A stretch of DNA of 35,672 nt from Beijerinckiaceae bacterium (GTDB lineage: Bacteria > Pseudomonadota > Alphaproteobacteria > Rhizobiales > Beijerinckiaceae): NCBI GenBank assembly GCA_004298435.1, contig SCSF01000159.1, forward strand, positions 1 to 35,672, written 5' to 3'. Both the position numbers and the translations under genes were made by a program. A model generated the notes under the pieces. The model saw only the letters and a program-made list of their open reading frames with translations. It ran no database searches and was not told the DNA's origin. Of the stretch, positions 1 to 8,780 are shown in pieces (position 1 is the first letter of the stretch; every line of letters begins with the position of its first letter).

Positions 1-633
1 AAGATGCGTGTCGTGAAATCCTAGGCTTGCCAGCGCGATGTAACGCGCGAGCGGGGCAAGGCCTATTCCGGCAGGCACGCCATAAGATCCAACCGTATCC
101 CAGACGCCGACGCATTTGACGCGATTGTCGGCGTGGACATCCCCCGCTTGGCGCAACGCCTTCATGTTGCGGATGGCCCTGGCGTTGCTTCCGCTCGCAG
201 CTTGCGGGGCCGCGCGGACGGAAGGAGGCACGCGATAGTGATTCCACGCTGCTTGTGTCTTTGCGGGTGACGGATCACGGACGATGCCGGATGCTCCGAT
301 CATTCCGACAAGTGCGCGGGCGGCATAGGCGCCGCGCGAAAAGCCGATAGCGAAAATATCATCGCCGGATTCGTAAAGCTCGGTGAGCGAAGCATAGGCA
401 TCGAGCACGATCTGCTTCAGGCCGAGGCCGATCGTGCCGCCGAGTATGTGCTTGAGCCAGTCCTTCTCTGTCCCGACGCCTTTGTGATAGACGACAAGCT
501 GCTTTACGCCATGACTGTCGCAGGTCTTGATGAGTGGCCGCTTGTTGTCGCCGCTGAGAATTGCAACATTGGTGTTGTTGCCGACGCCCTCCTCATCCCA
601 GGTTCCGTCAATCAGGATGACGATGCGTTTCAT
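1..633 (-). CDS. DUF2235-type alpha/beta hydrolase (T6SS Tle1-like phospholipase domain), 3' end outside window
   Basis: Minus-strand reading gives MKRIVILIDGTWDEEGVGNNTNVAIL...GVGTEKDW...GLGLKQIVLDAYASLTELYESGDDIFAIGFSRGAYAARALVGMIG; GFSRGAY nucleophile elbow typical of DUF2235; open to window edge. Confidence 0.85.
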   Translation of the reverse strand, partial: MKRIVILIDGTWDEEGVGNNTNVAILSGDNKRPLIKTCDSHGVKQLVVYHKGVGTEKDWLKHILGGTIGLGLKQIVLDAYASLTELYESGDDIFAIGFSRGAYAARALVGMIGASGIVRDPSPAKTQAAWNHYRVPPSVRAAPQAASGSNARAIRNMKALRQAGDVHADNRVKCVGVWDTVGSYGVPAGIGLAPLARYIALASLGFHDTHL

Positions 634-638
634 GCAGC

Positions 639-1379
639 TCACTCTGCTCTTTGCCAGCCTTCCATGCCGAGCCGCTCTTGCGGGAGAAAGCGCGCTTTGT
701 AGGCCATCTTTTTGGAGCCCTCGACCCAGTAGCCGAGATAGACATGCGGCAGGCCGAGGTTTCTTGCGCGCATGATGTGATCGAGGATCATATAAGTTCC
801 GAGCGAGCGCGCCGCCTGCTCCGGCTCATAGTAGGAATAGACCATGGAAAGCCCATCGGAGAGAAGGTCGGTCAGGCAGACGCCAATGAGCGGACCTTCC
901 TTTCGCCCGCTCTCATCGAGGGACGAAAGGCGATATTCGACGAGGCGGCTTTCAACATGGCTGTCCTCGACCATCATCGAATAATCGAGCATGGTCATAT
1001 CGGCCATGCCGCCATCGCTGTGGCGCGCGTCGAGATAGGCGCGGAACAGGGAATATTGCTCGCTCGTCGGCTCCGTCCGCACGACCGCTCCGGCCAGATC
1101 GCGATTTTTGTCGAGGACGCGGCGAAAGCTCTTCGAGAGGCGGAACTCATCGACTTTTACGCGCACCGACACGCAGGCGCGGCAGTTTTCGCACGCCGGG
1201 CGATAGGCAATGGTCTGCGACCGGCGGAAGCCGGATTGCGTCAGGGTATCGTTGAGGGCAGCCGCCCTCCGGCCGATCAGATGCGTGAAGACCTTACGTT
1301 CCTCCCGCCCCGGAAGGTAAGGGCAGGGGGATGACGCCGTCAGGTAGAATTGCGGCGCGTCGCGCAGCTCTCGTGTCAA
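639..1379 (-). CDS. bpt: Arginyl/leucyl-tRNA--protein transferase (aspartate/glutamate leucyltransferase)
   Basis: 246 aa; [71 protein letters not shown]...YLGYWV motifs of the ATE/Bpt family. Confidence 0.93.
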   Translation of the reverse strand: MTRELRDAPQFYLTASSPCPYLPGREERKVFTHLIGRRAAALNDTLTQSGFRRSQTIAYRPACENCRACVSVRVKVDEFRLSKSFRRVLDKNRDLAGAVVRTEPTSEQYSLFRAYLDARHSDGGMADMTMLDYSMMVEDSHVESRLVEYRLSSLDESGRKEGPLIGVCLTDLLSDGLSMVYSYYEPEQAARSLGTYMILDHIMRARNLGLPHVYLGYWVEGSKKMAYKARFLPQERLGMEGWQRAE

Positions 1380-1388
1380 GCTTGTTCC

Positions 1389-1928
1389 TCACAACGCGCG
1401 GAGAGGCCGGCGGACGACGATCACGCCCGCCAGCATATCGTGGAGGCAGCGCTTGTCGCTGGCAAGCAGCGAAACGAGGAAGATCACCGGGAAAAGCCAA
1501 CTGATATAGAACAGCACTGCATGCACCGCAGCAATGAGGAAGGGCACGCGGCTTCCGTCCACAAGCCGCATTTCCAGATCCATGATGCGCATGCCGGGCG
1601 TCGCCATGCCTCGACCCGAAACGGTGAGCCCGTTATAAAAAAACGCTACCAGAGGAAACAGCGGCGGCAGAATGAAAAGCGACAAGCCGAAGGTCGCAAC
1701 GAGAAACGCCAGCCAGATCACGAATGCCAGGATGGATACGATGATGAAATCGACGCAAAGCGCCAGTATCCGCCGGGTCCTGACGCTGGCAAGCGCTTCT
1801 GCCGGCAGATTGGCCGGCGCAAACAAGGGGCGCGACATACCGCGCTGAAATCCGTTCGTGTCGAACATCTTTCGCCTCCTGCGTATCCTCCGCGTCGCTC
1901 CGCGGACTGGCTTGGCGGCCAACATCAA
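1389..1928 (-). CDS. RDD family membrane protein
   Basis: 179 aa; RILALCVDFIIVSILAFVIWLAFL, TPGMRIMDLEMR typical of RDD domain; directly upstream of bpt (10 nt apart). Confidence 0.8.
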   Translation of the reverse strand: MMLAAKPVRGATRRIRRRRKMFDTNGFQRGMSRPLFAPANLPAEALASVRTRRILALCVDFIIVSILAFVIWLAFLVATFGLSLFILPPLFPLVAFFYNGLTVSGRGMATPGMRIMDLEMRLVDGSRVPFLIAAVHAVLFYISWLFPVIFLVSLLASDKRCLHDMLAGVIVVRRPLRAL

Positions 1929-2018
1929 TGGGCAAATGTGGTCCCGCTCCGTCCCGGGCGCAAGGGGAAAGCCCTTTGCCTCCAGCCGGAGCGCTCACAA
2001 CAGGCTGGAGCGTGCCGC

Positions 2019-2675
2019 ATGATTCCGATCCAAAGGATTATCCTGTCGTTCAGGGGATTATGTTCCGGCCTCACAGGAGGAGGCCGTCTTCCGGAAGGCT
2101 TCGTGCGGCTTTCCGATGTCGTGCCTTCGATCGAAACGGATATGCGCTATGCCGGAAGCGAGAACTTTACAGGAAGGCCGGTTCCAGGCTATCGCGCGCC
2201 GCAGTGCTGGGTCAGGCGGGAAGTAGCTGAGGCATTGGTCGGCGTCGCAAAAGACGCCGCGGAGCGCGGGTTGCGGCTCGTCGTCTACGATTGCTACCGG
2301 CCGCAACGCGCTACGCAAGCCTTCATCGCCTGGGCGGCCGATGCCGCCGATCAGGCAATGAAAGAGGCTTATTATCCGCATCTCGACAAGCGTGAGATCT
2401 TTGCGAAGGGCTATATCGCGAAAGCGTCCACGCACAGCCTCGGCATCGCTGTTGATATCGCTTTCGTTGACAAGGATTTCGGCACGTCCTTCGATCTTTT
2501 CGATGAGGCATCGTCCACGGATTATGCGGGCGTTTCAGAGGATGCGCGCACAAACCGCGATCTTCTCCATCAGATGATGGTGAAGCATGGTTTCGAGAAC
2601 CTGCCGCAGGAGTGGTGGCATTTTTCCTACAAGGGTCTCGACGATGCGAAACCTCTGGATGTGGAAATAAAATAA
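2019..2675 (+). CDS. D-alanyl-D-alanine dipeptidase, M15 family (VanX/DdpX-like)
   Basis: In-frame ATG at 2019 inside longer ORF 1350..2675; VYDCYRPQRATQAF, STHSLGIAVDIAFVD, EWWHFSY active-site motifs. Confidence 0.9.
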   Translation: MIPIQRIILSFRGLCSGLTGGGRLPEGFVRLSDVVPSIETDMRYAGSENFTGRPVPGYRAPQCWVRREVAEALVGVAKDAAERGLRLVVYDCYRPQRATQAFIAWAADAADQAMKEAYYPHLDKREIFAKGYIAKASTHSLGIAVDIAFVDKDFGTSFDLFDEASSTDYAGVSEDARTNRDLLHQMMVKHGFENLPQEWWHFSYKGLDDAKPLDVEIK

Positions 2676-2740
2676 TGGAGCAGGTGCTAGGCTAGCTGCT
2701 GATGTCGCGATGCGGACCGCGGACCTCCGGTCCGCAAGTC

Positions 2741-2784
2741 GCGTTTTCTTTGCGCGAACCGGAAGCCACTTCGCTTGAAAACGC
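2741..2784 (-). repeat. 44-nt intergenic repeat copy (family R1), inverted relative to 2965..3008
   Basis: Reverse complement gcgttttcaagcgaagtggcttccggttcgcgcaaagaaaacgc differs from 2965..3008 at 4 of 44 positions. Confidence 0.85.
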
Positions 2785-2789
2785 TATAT

Positions 2790-2831
2790 AAACGAAACGC
2801 CCGGCAGTACTTCCGTGCCGGGCGTTCGTTT
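2790..2831. terminator. Strong hairpin, candidate bidirectional terminator between convergent genes
   Basis: aaacgaaacgcccggca-gtacttccg-tgccgggcgttcgttt long near-perfect stem; lies between + CDS ending 2675 and - CDS ending 3022. Confidence 0.55.
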
Positions 2832-2964
2832 CGGGCCGTCGTGGCTGAACGGCCGTTGGCAAAAATCGTCAAGCTTCAGTTCAGCGTCGCTTCCTCTGCG
2901 TTAGCTGCTGTTTCGGCGACCATGACGATTTATGATTAATGAAGGCTTAACGGGATTCCCTATC

Positions 2965-3008
2965 GCGTTTTCGAGCGAAGTGGATTCCGGTTCGCGTGAA
3001 GAAAACGC
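2965..3008 (+). repeat. 44-nt intergenic repeat copy (family R1)
   Basis: gcgttttcgagcgaagtggattccggttcgcgtgaagaaaacgc; related copies at 2741..2784 (inverted) and 33609..33650 (degenerate). Confidence 0.85.
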
Positions 3009-3020
3009 ATCAAATAAATA

Positions 3021-3043
3021 ATCAGAACCGTTTCGGTTCTGAT
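3021..3043. repeat. Perfect palindrome, probable second half of compound repeat R1
   Basis: atcagaaccg-ttt-cggttctgat; 10-bp perfect arms; related hairpin at 22300..22326. Confidence 0.75.
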
Positions 3044-3597
3044 GGCTGATGCCAGCCGACGACGTTCAATCCCTTGTCAGCATCGAGCGCATGCGGCGCG
3101 GCGGCTATGAGCCCATGACTTTTCAGCACATCTTCAGGCGTTTTTGCGGGCACCTCGGGGAAGACAGGGCGACCGCCGGGCAGACGCAAGTTCGGCGCGC
3201 GCGACAGGTAAAAGGCACTGTAGTGCCCGAGGAAGAGGCCGAAGACTTCCGTGCCGCCGATGATGCCGAGAGCAGCATCCGGTTTGCCAAGTGTCTTCAG
3301 CACATCTTCGAGTGAAGCGCCTGTCGGATTCCAGAAAAACACATTCTCGGCGGAAGGGTCGGCTGCAATATCCACGATCCGCCGCGTCAGGACCACGCGC
3401 ATGCGCCAGTCTGAGTTCGGCTGGTGCTCATGCGAATGGCGTCCGTGAAAAACCACGTCGATGGCATCGAGCCGCCGTTCGAAGAAGCGCTTGTCCGCCT
3501 CGAATTCGAGCGACTTCGGCATGACGCCATGCGCATCGGCAATCATTCCGTCTTCGGAAACGATGGCGTAACCTTCGATGCGTCGCGGTTTGACCAT
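3022..3597 (-). CDS. Dihydrofolate reductase / RibD C-terminal domain family protein
   Basis: ORF 3022..3672; family homology appears to start near KPRRIEGYAIVSEDGMIAD, so ATG at 3597 is likely; DVVFHGRHSHEH, GIIGGTEVFGLFL motifs. Confidence 0.75.
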   Translation of the reverse strand: MVKPRRIEGYAIVSEDGMIADAHGVMPKSLEFEADKRFFERRLDAIDVVFHGRHSHEHQPNSDWRMRVVLTRRIVDIAADPSAENVFFWNPTGASLEDVLKTLGKPDAALGIIGGTEVFGLFLGHYSAFYLSRAPNLRLPGGRPVFPEVPAKTPEDVLKSHGLIAAAPHALDADKGLNVVGWHQPSEPKRF

Positions 3598-3622
3598 TTT
3601 GGAGATCCGCCTCTTATAAGCC

Positions 3623-4657
3623 TCAAATGGAAAACTTAACCGTGCCTTTGGTGCCGACATGGGCATCGCCATAGTCGATGGTCGCGCCCAGCGTTATCGC
3701 CATCGCCTTGAGGACCTTGGTTCCGACGCCGGAGCCCTTGGGGGCTGCTGACATGCCGATGCCGTTATCTTCCACGACGAGAAGCACTTCGCCATCCTGC
3801 GTCCGGCTCAGGCTCACGCCGATGCGCCCGGAAGAGCCGATGGGGTAGGCATATTTATAGGCATTTGTGACGAGTTCGGCGACAATCACGCCGATCGCCA
3901 CTGCTTTGTCGGTCGTGGCCTGAATGCCGGACTCCGCTTTCACTTCCACGGTGTGGCGTTGCATGTCCGCATCCATGGCGGAGCAAAGCTCATCGACAAG
4001 ATTGCGCAGATAGACGTCAAGTTCGACGACACGGACGTCGTGCGATGTGTAGAGCGCGCGATGGATGCCGGCGATCGCCGCGACGCGAGCCTGCATGTCG
4101 GCCAGGGCATGCTGCGCGGCTTCGTCACTCACCGCCTTTGATTGTAGCCGCGCGATCGAGGCGATCAGAGCCAGCGAATTCGCAACGCGGTGGTTGACCT
4201 CGACGAGCAGCAATTCGGCGCGCGCCTTGGCTTCGACGATCTGGCGCTGCGCCTCCTCCTTGTCGCGGCGCAGGCGCTCCTGCTGCAAGGCAGCCTTGAT
4301 GATTTCACCCAACAGTTCGCGATAGTGGCCGTCAACATCTTTCCAGACATAATCCACGGCGCCAGCCTTGAGGGCCGCGACCGCAATCCGGGCATCCTCC
4401 GATCCTGTCACATAGATAACGGGCGGCGCGTCGGCCTCGCGCAGGCGGCGTAGCACGTCGATTCCTGTCTCATGGCCCAGATCGTGGTCGAGCGCGACAA
4501 CGTCGATCCGCTCTTGGGCGAGGAGGCGCAGTCCGGCCTCGCCCGTTTCAGCGTGCTCGACGAAAATTCCGCGCGGCTCCAGCGCCTTCTGCATCAGCCT
4601 CCCAAGGCCGATATCATCATCAATGTAGAGAAGACGAACACCCTCTGGCATGGTCAT
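3623..4657 (-). CDS. Response regulator receiver fused to HWE/HisKA_2-type histidine kinase
   Basis: 344 aa; LLYIDDDIGLGRLMQKAL...DVVALDHDLGHETGIDVL receiver; LLVEVNHRVANSLALIASIARLQ H-box; VVEDNGIGM...GSGVGTKVLKAMA ATPase. Confidence 0.9.
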   Translation of the reverse strand: MTMPEGVRLLYIDDDIGLGRLMQKALEPRGIFVEHAETGEAGLRLLAQERIDVVALDHDLGHETGIDVLRRLREADAPPVIYVTGSEDARIAVAALKAGAVDYVWKDVDGHYRELLGEIIKAALQQERLRRDKEEAQRQIVEAKARAELLLVEVNHRVANSLALIASIARLQSKAVSDEAAQHALADMQARVAAIAGIHRALYTSHDVRVVELDVYLRNLVDELCSAMDADMQRHTVEVKAESGIQATTDKAVAIGVIVAELVTNAYKYAYPIGSSGRIGVSLSRTQDGEVLLVVEDNGIGMSAAPKGSGVGTKVLKAMAITLGATIDYGDAHVGTKGTVKFSI

Positions 4658-5106
4658 TCACTGGTTGGAATCTGCATGACGGCAAAGAACAATCCAAGCT
4701 GACGGATCGCATTGGCGAAGTTGTCGTAATCGACGGGCTTGGTGATGTAGACATTCGCCCCAAGATCGTAGCAGTGCTTGATCTCCCGTTGGTCGTCCGT
4801 CGTCGTCAGCACGATAACGGGCGTGCGGTGAAGATGGGGATTCGATTTGACCTTCGAGAGAATATCAACGCCCGTCATATCGGGCAGATTGAGGTCGAGC
4901 AGGATCAGTATGGAGCGCCTGGCGCTGATTTCGCCAGTGCCGTCGGGACCGAAGAGATAGTCGAGCGCGGCGGTTCCGTTCGCAAACGCAATGATTTCAT
5001 TGTTCACGCCAGCGCGCCGGATGTTGCGCTCGATCAGGCGCGCATGACCCTCATCATCCTCGATCATAATGATCGAAACCGGATTCCCGTTTTTCGAAAA
5101 TTCCAT
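4654..5106 (-). CDS. Single-domain response regulator (Rcp1/CheY-like)
   Basis: 150 aa; IIMIEDDEGHARLIERNIRRAG, ILILLDLNLPDMTGVDIL, PVIVLTTTDD, YITKPVDYDNF; 4-nt overlap with the downstream kinase. Confidence 0.92.
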   Translation of the reverse strand: MEFSKNGNPVSIIMIEDDEGHARLIERNIRRAGVNNEIIAFANGTAALDYLFGPDGTGEISARRSILILLDLNLPDMTGVDILSKVKSNPHLHRTPVIVLTTTDDQREIKHCYDLGANVYITKPVDYDNFANAIRQLGLFFAVMQIPTSE

Positions 5107-5115
5107 GCCGCTTTC

Positions 5116-6648
5116 CTAGCTTATTCTGAGCGACCGCGGCAGGCTGATATGAAAAGCCGTGCCCTGGCCGAGAGCCGATTCTACGGTGATGTCTCCGCCG
5201 AGACGCCGGACGAGGCTACGCACATGGGCGAGACCGATCCCTTCGCCCTGCCGATCCTGCGCCCCGGCGCGCCGAAACAATTCGAAGATGCGTTCATGGT
5301 CCTGAGGCGCGATTCCGCGGCCGTTGTCGCGAATCGTAATCACCATCAATTCCTTTACGTCGCGCGCGTCGATGGTGATCAGCCCCGGTCTGTCGCTGGA
5401 GAGATACTTAACAGCGTTGTCGAGCAGGTTACTAATGATTTGTTCGAGCGCCAGCCGGTCCGAGCGGATCCGCGGCGCGAAGCTCGGCAATTCGATTCGG
5501 GCGTTGGCTTCCATTGCCTGATGCCGGAGGCTTTCTGCGGCGGCTTGGAACATCTGCATCAGATCGATCGGTTCGGCTGTGAGTTCGCGCCGTCCCTCGC
5601 GCGACAGCCTGAGGATAGCGTTGATCAACCGGTCCATCTTGGCGGTGGAAGTGCGGATGAAATGCACCGCCTCCGGCAGATCCTCGGCGACAGCATTGCG
5701 CGCTGCGGTCCAGGCGGAATCCTCCGGCTTCTCATCCGTGAAATAGTGTTGAAGCGCAGCCGTAGAGACTTCGAGTTCGGCCGTAAAGCCCATGATGTTG
5801 ACCAGCGGCGCGCGCAGATCATGGCTAACGATATAGGCGAACCGTTGCACCTCGTCGTTGGCGTGTGAGAGGGCGAGCGTGCGCTCGGTCACGCGTTGCT
5901 CAAGGCTCGCGTTGAGGTTTTCCGTTTCATGCGTCGCTGCCTCAAGCCGCCTGTTATATCTGACAGCGAGCCAGAAAGCGGCGCCGCCGAAAAGCACCGT
6001 CAGAGCGCCACCAATCACATTGATCATAATAAGCGTGCGGGCATCGCTTTCGAGGCGGTTGACCCGCTGCGCCACGCGGACATCTTCGACGTCGGAGAGT
6101 TGGTCGAGCGCGAGGCGAAGATCATCCATGATCTTCTTGCCGCGATTTGAGTGAACGACAGTGATGGCCGTCGTTAATTTTTTAGCTTTTGCAAGCTTGA
6201 TCGTCTCGGCCAGTTCGGCCAGTTTTGCGTTCACAAGCTGATCTATACGCAGGACGAGGCCGTGCATTTCCGGCCGGGTGGTCGCAAGCTTGCGGAACTG
6301 CGCCAGGAGCTCGGGAAGTCTCGCCCGCGCGGCATCGTATGGAGCAAGGTAAAGTGTCTCGCCCGTCAAAAGATAACCGCGTTGCCCCGTTTCGGCATCG
6401 ACGGTCGCGATGAGGATTTGCGATGACAAGCCTCTCGCAGCGTGCGCCGCCTGTACTTCGACGGCGCTACTGCGGGTTTCCGAAGCGAGGAACACCGAAA
6501 CCGTCACGATCGCAACGAGTGTGAGCACACCGGCCAGCAGCAGAGCGAGGGGACGCCTGTCGATTTTGGCTGCCATTGCGCGTTGGGGTTCTTTCGCGGC
6601 GGACACAACAAAAGAGGCGCGACGAGGAACGTTCGCCGATCCTGTCAA
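5116..6648 (-). CDS. CHASE3-domain sensor histidine kinase
   Basis: 510 aa; N-terminal TM, ETGQRGYLLTGETLYLAPYDAAR CHASE3 signature, second TM, VSHDLRAPLVNIMGF HisKA, DNGRGI..FRRAGAQDRQGEGIGLA. Confidence 0.92.
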   Translation of the reverse strand: MTGSANVPRRASFVVSAAKEPQRAMAAKIDRRPLALLLAGVLTLVAIVTVSVFLASETRSSAVEVQAAHAARGLSSQILIATVDAETGQRGYLLTGETLYLAPYDAARARLPELLAQFRKLATTRPEMHGLVLRIDQLVNAKLAELAETIKLAKAKKLTTAITVVHSNRGKKIMDDLRLALDQLSDVEDVRVAQRVNRLESDARTLIMINVIGGALTVLFGGAAFWLAVRYNRRLEAATHETENLNASLEQRVTERTLALSHANDEVQRFAYIVSHDLRAPLVNIMGFTAELEVSTAALQHYFTDEKPEDSAWTAARNAVAEDLPEAVHFIRTSTAKMDRLINAILRLSREGRRELTAEPIDLMQMFQAAAESLRHQAMEANARIELPSFAPRIRSDRLALEQIISNLLDNAVKYLSSDRPGLITIDARDVKELMVITIRDNGRGIAPQDHERIFELFRRAGAQDRQGEGIGLAHVRSLVRRLGGDITVESALGQGTAFHISLPRSLRIS

Positions 6649-6737
6649 GCTTGCGTGGGCTTACGCAATATAGGCGAGAGCGAAAAAAGATGCAATTTCA
6701 ATAGAGCTTTTGCGATATGCTGCCAATGCGCCCTGCG

Positions 6738-8582
6738 CTATTCCCGGACAAAACGCACCGCGCCCTTTGCGGCGCTGGTCGCCATGGAGGCATAGGCGCG
6801 CAGCGCGGTTGAAACCTTCCGCGGGCGCAGGGCCGCCGGCTTCCAGGCCTGCTCTCCCTTCGCTTCCATTTCGGCGCGGCGTTCGGCAAGGACTGCATCG
6901 TCAACCGCGAGGTTGATGCGCCTGTTGGGAATGTCGATTTCGATCCTGTCGCCTTCCCGGACAAGGCCGATCGTGCCGCCTTCGGCTGCTTCCGGTGAAA
7001 TATGCCCGATGGAAAGACCCGAGGTGCCACCCGAGAATCTGCCGTCGGTGATCAGCGCGCAGACTTTGCCAAGACCTTTCGATTTCAGATAGCTTGTCGG
7101 GTAGAGCATTTCCTGCATGCCGGGGCCGCCGCGCGGGCCTTCGTAGCGGATCACCGCTATGTCGCCGGGCTTCATCGTGTTGCCAAGGATCGCTTCGACT
7201 GCCGCATCCTGGCTCTCAAAAACTCGCGCCGGGCCGTTGAAGGTGAGAATGGAGGCATCGACGCCGGCCGTCTTCACGATCGCGCCGTCCTCGGCGAGAT
7301 TGCCGTAAAGAACGGCGAGGCCGCCATCCTTGGAAAACGCATGTTCGACGTCGCGGATGACACCCTTTTCGCGATCACGGTCGATATTTTCGTAATGCGC
7401 GTCCTGCGAAAAGGCGGTTTGCGTCGGGATGCCGCCCGGCGCCGCACTGTAGAAATTGGCGACCATTTCGCTTTCGCTGCGGCAGATGTCCCAACGCGCC
7501 AGCGCCTCCGAGACTGTGCTCGAATGCACAGTCGGCAGCGAAGCGTCGATCAGCCCGGCGGCTTCCAATTGGCCGAGGATGGCCATGACGCCGCCGGCGC
7601 GATGCACATCCTCGAGATGAACGTTCGCGATGGACGGCGCGACTTTGCACAGGACGGGAACGTGGCGCGACAGCCGGTCGATGTCAGCCATGGTGAAATC
7701 GATCTGCCCTTCATGCGCCGCCGCCAGAAGATGCAGGACTGTATTGGTCGAACCGCCCATTGCGATGTCGAGCGTCATTGCATTCTCGAAGGCCGCTAAC
7801 GAGGCGATGGAGCGCGGCAGAACGGACGCGTCATCCTGTTCGTAATAGCGGCGCGCCAGATCGACGATCAAATGACCAGCCTCGACAAAGAGGCGCTTGC
7901 GGAATGCGTGGGTGGCGAGCAGCGAGCCGTTGCCGGGCAGGGACAGACCCAGCGCCTCGGTGAGGCAGTTCATCGAGTTGGCGGTGAACATGCCGGAGCA
8001 GGAGCCGCAGGTGGGGCATGCGGAGCGCTCGATCACTTGCACGTCTTGCGCAGTGACTTTGTCGTCGGCAGCGGCGACCATGGCGTCGATGAGATCGATC
8101 GAGGTTTTCTTGCCGCCGAGAACGACTTTGCCAGCCTCCATCGGGCCGCCGGAGACAAAGACCGTCGGGATATTAAGACGCAGGGCCGCCATCAGCATGC
8201 CGGGCGTGATCTTGTCGCAATTGGAGATGCAGACCATGGCGTCGGCGCAGTGCGCGTTCACCATATATTCGACCGAGTCTGCGATGAGATCGCGGGACGG
8301 CAGGCTGTAGAGCATGCCGTCGTGGCCCATCGCGATGCCGTCATCGACGGCGATGGTATTGAACTCCTTGGCGATGCCGCCTGCTGCTTCGATCTCGCGT
8401 GCGACAAGCTGGCCGAGGTCCTTCAGATGCACGTGGCCCGGCACGAACTGCGTGAAGGAATTGACCACAGCGATAATCGGCTTGCCGAAATCGGCGTCAG
8501 TCATGCCGGTGGCGCGCCAGAGGCCGCGGGCGCCCGCCATGTTCCTGCCATGCGTCGTGGTGCGAGAGCGATAGGTTGGCAT
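6738..8582 (-). CDS. ilvD: Dihydroxy-acid dehydratase
   Basis: ~614 aa from [91 protein letters not shown]. Confidence 0.97.
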   Translation of the reverse strand: MPTYRSRTTTHGRNMAGARGLWRATGMTDADFGKPIIAVVNSFTQFVPGHVHLKDLGQLVAREIEAAGGIAKEFNTIAVDDGIAMGHDGMLYSLPSRDLIADSVEYMVNAHCADAMVCISNCDKITPGMLMAALRLNIPTVFVSGGPMEAGKVVLGGKKTSIDLIDAMVAAADDKVTAQDVQVIERSACPTCGSCSGMFTANSMNCLTEALGLSLPGNGSLLATHAFRKRLFVEAGHLIVDLARRYYEQDDASVLPRSIASLAAFENAMTLDIAMGGSTNTVLHLLAAAHEGQIDFTMADIDRLSRHVPVLCKVAPSIANVHLEDVHRAGGVMAILGQLEAAGLIDASLPTVHSSTVSEALARWDICRSESEMVANFYSAAPGGIPTQTAFSQDAHYENIDRDREKGVIRDVEHAFSKDGGLAVLYGNLAEDGAIVKTAGVDASILTFNGPARVFESQDAAVEAILGNTMKPGDIAVIRYEGPRGGPGMQEMLYPTSYLKSKGLGKVCALITDGRFSGGTSGLSIGHISPEAAEGGTIGLVREGDRIEIDIPNRRINLAVDDAVLAERRAEMEAKGEQAWKPAALRPRKVSTALRAYASMATSAAKGAVRFVRE

Positions 8583-8780
8583 CATCAGTCCTCGTTCGCC
8601 GGCCAAGCGGCTCGGCAGTCATCGGGAGGAGCCGCGCAGGCTCTTGCCGGCGCAGCCATTGGGGCCTTTCCTAAAGCGGTTTCAGGCAAAGTGTCCACTC
8701 CAAACCGGAGACTGCTTCATCAGGAGCATGTTCGGAGCGCGGAAGCTCAGTCGCCTTGACCAGACATCGCGCTGGCAGGC

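Noticed and set aside
651-1334. 227-aa plus-strand ORF
   Set aside because: Antisense to well-supported bpt; typical high-GC shadow ORF with no recognisable motifs.
1350-2018. N-terminal part of ORF 1350..2675
   Set aside because: Antisense to the RDD gene, charged low-information sequence; dipeptidase homology starts after ATG 2019.
4774-5868. 364-aa plus-strand ORF
   Set aside because: Shadow of the response regulator and CHASE3 kinase coding strand.
7872-8759. 295-aa plus-strand ORF
   Set aside because: Antisense to ilvD; no domain signature.
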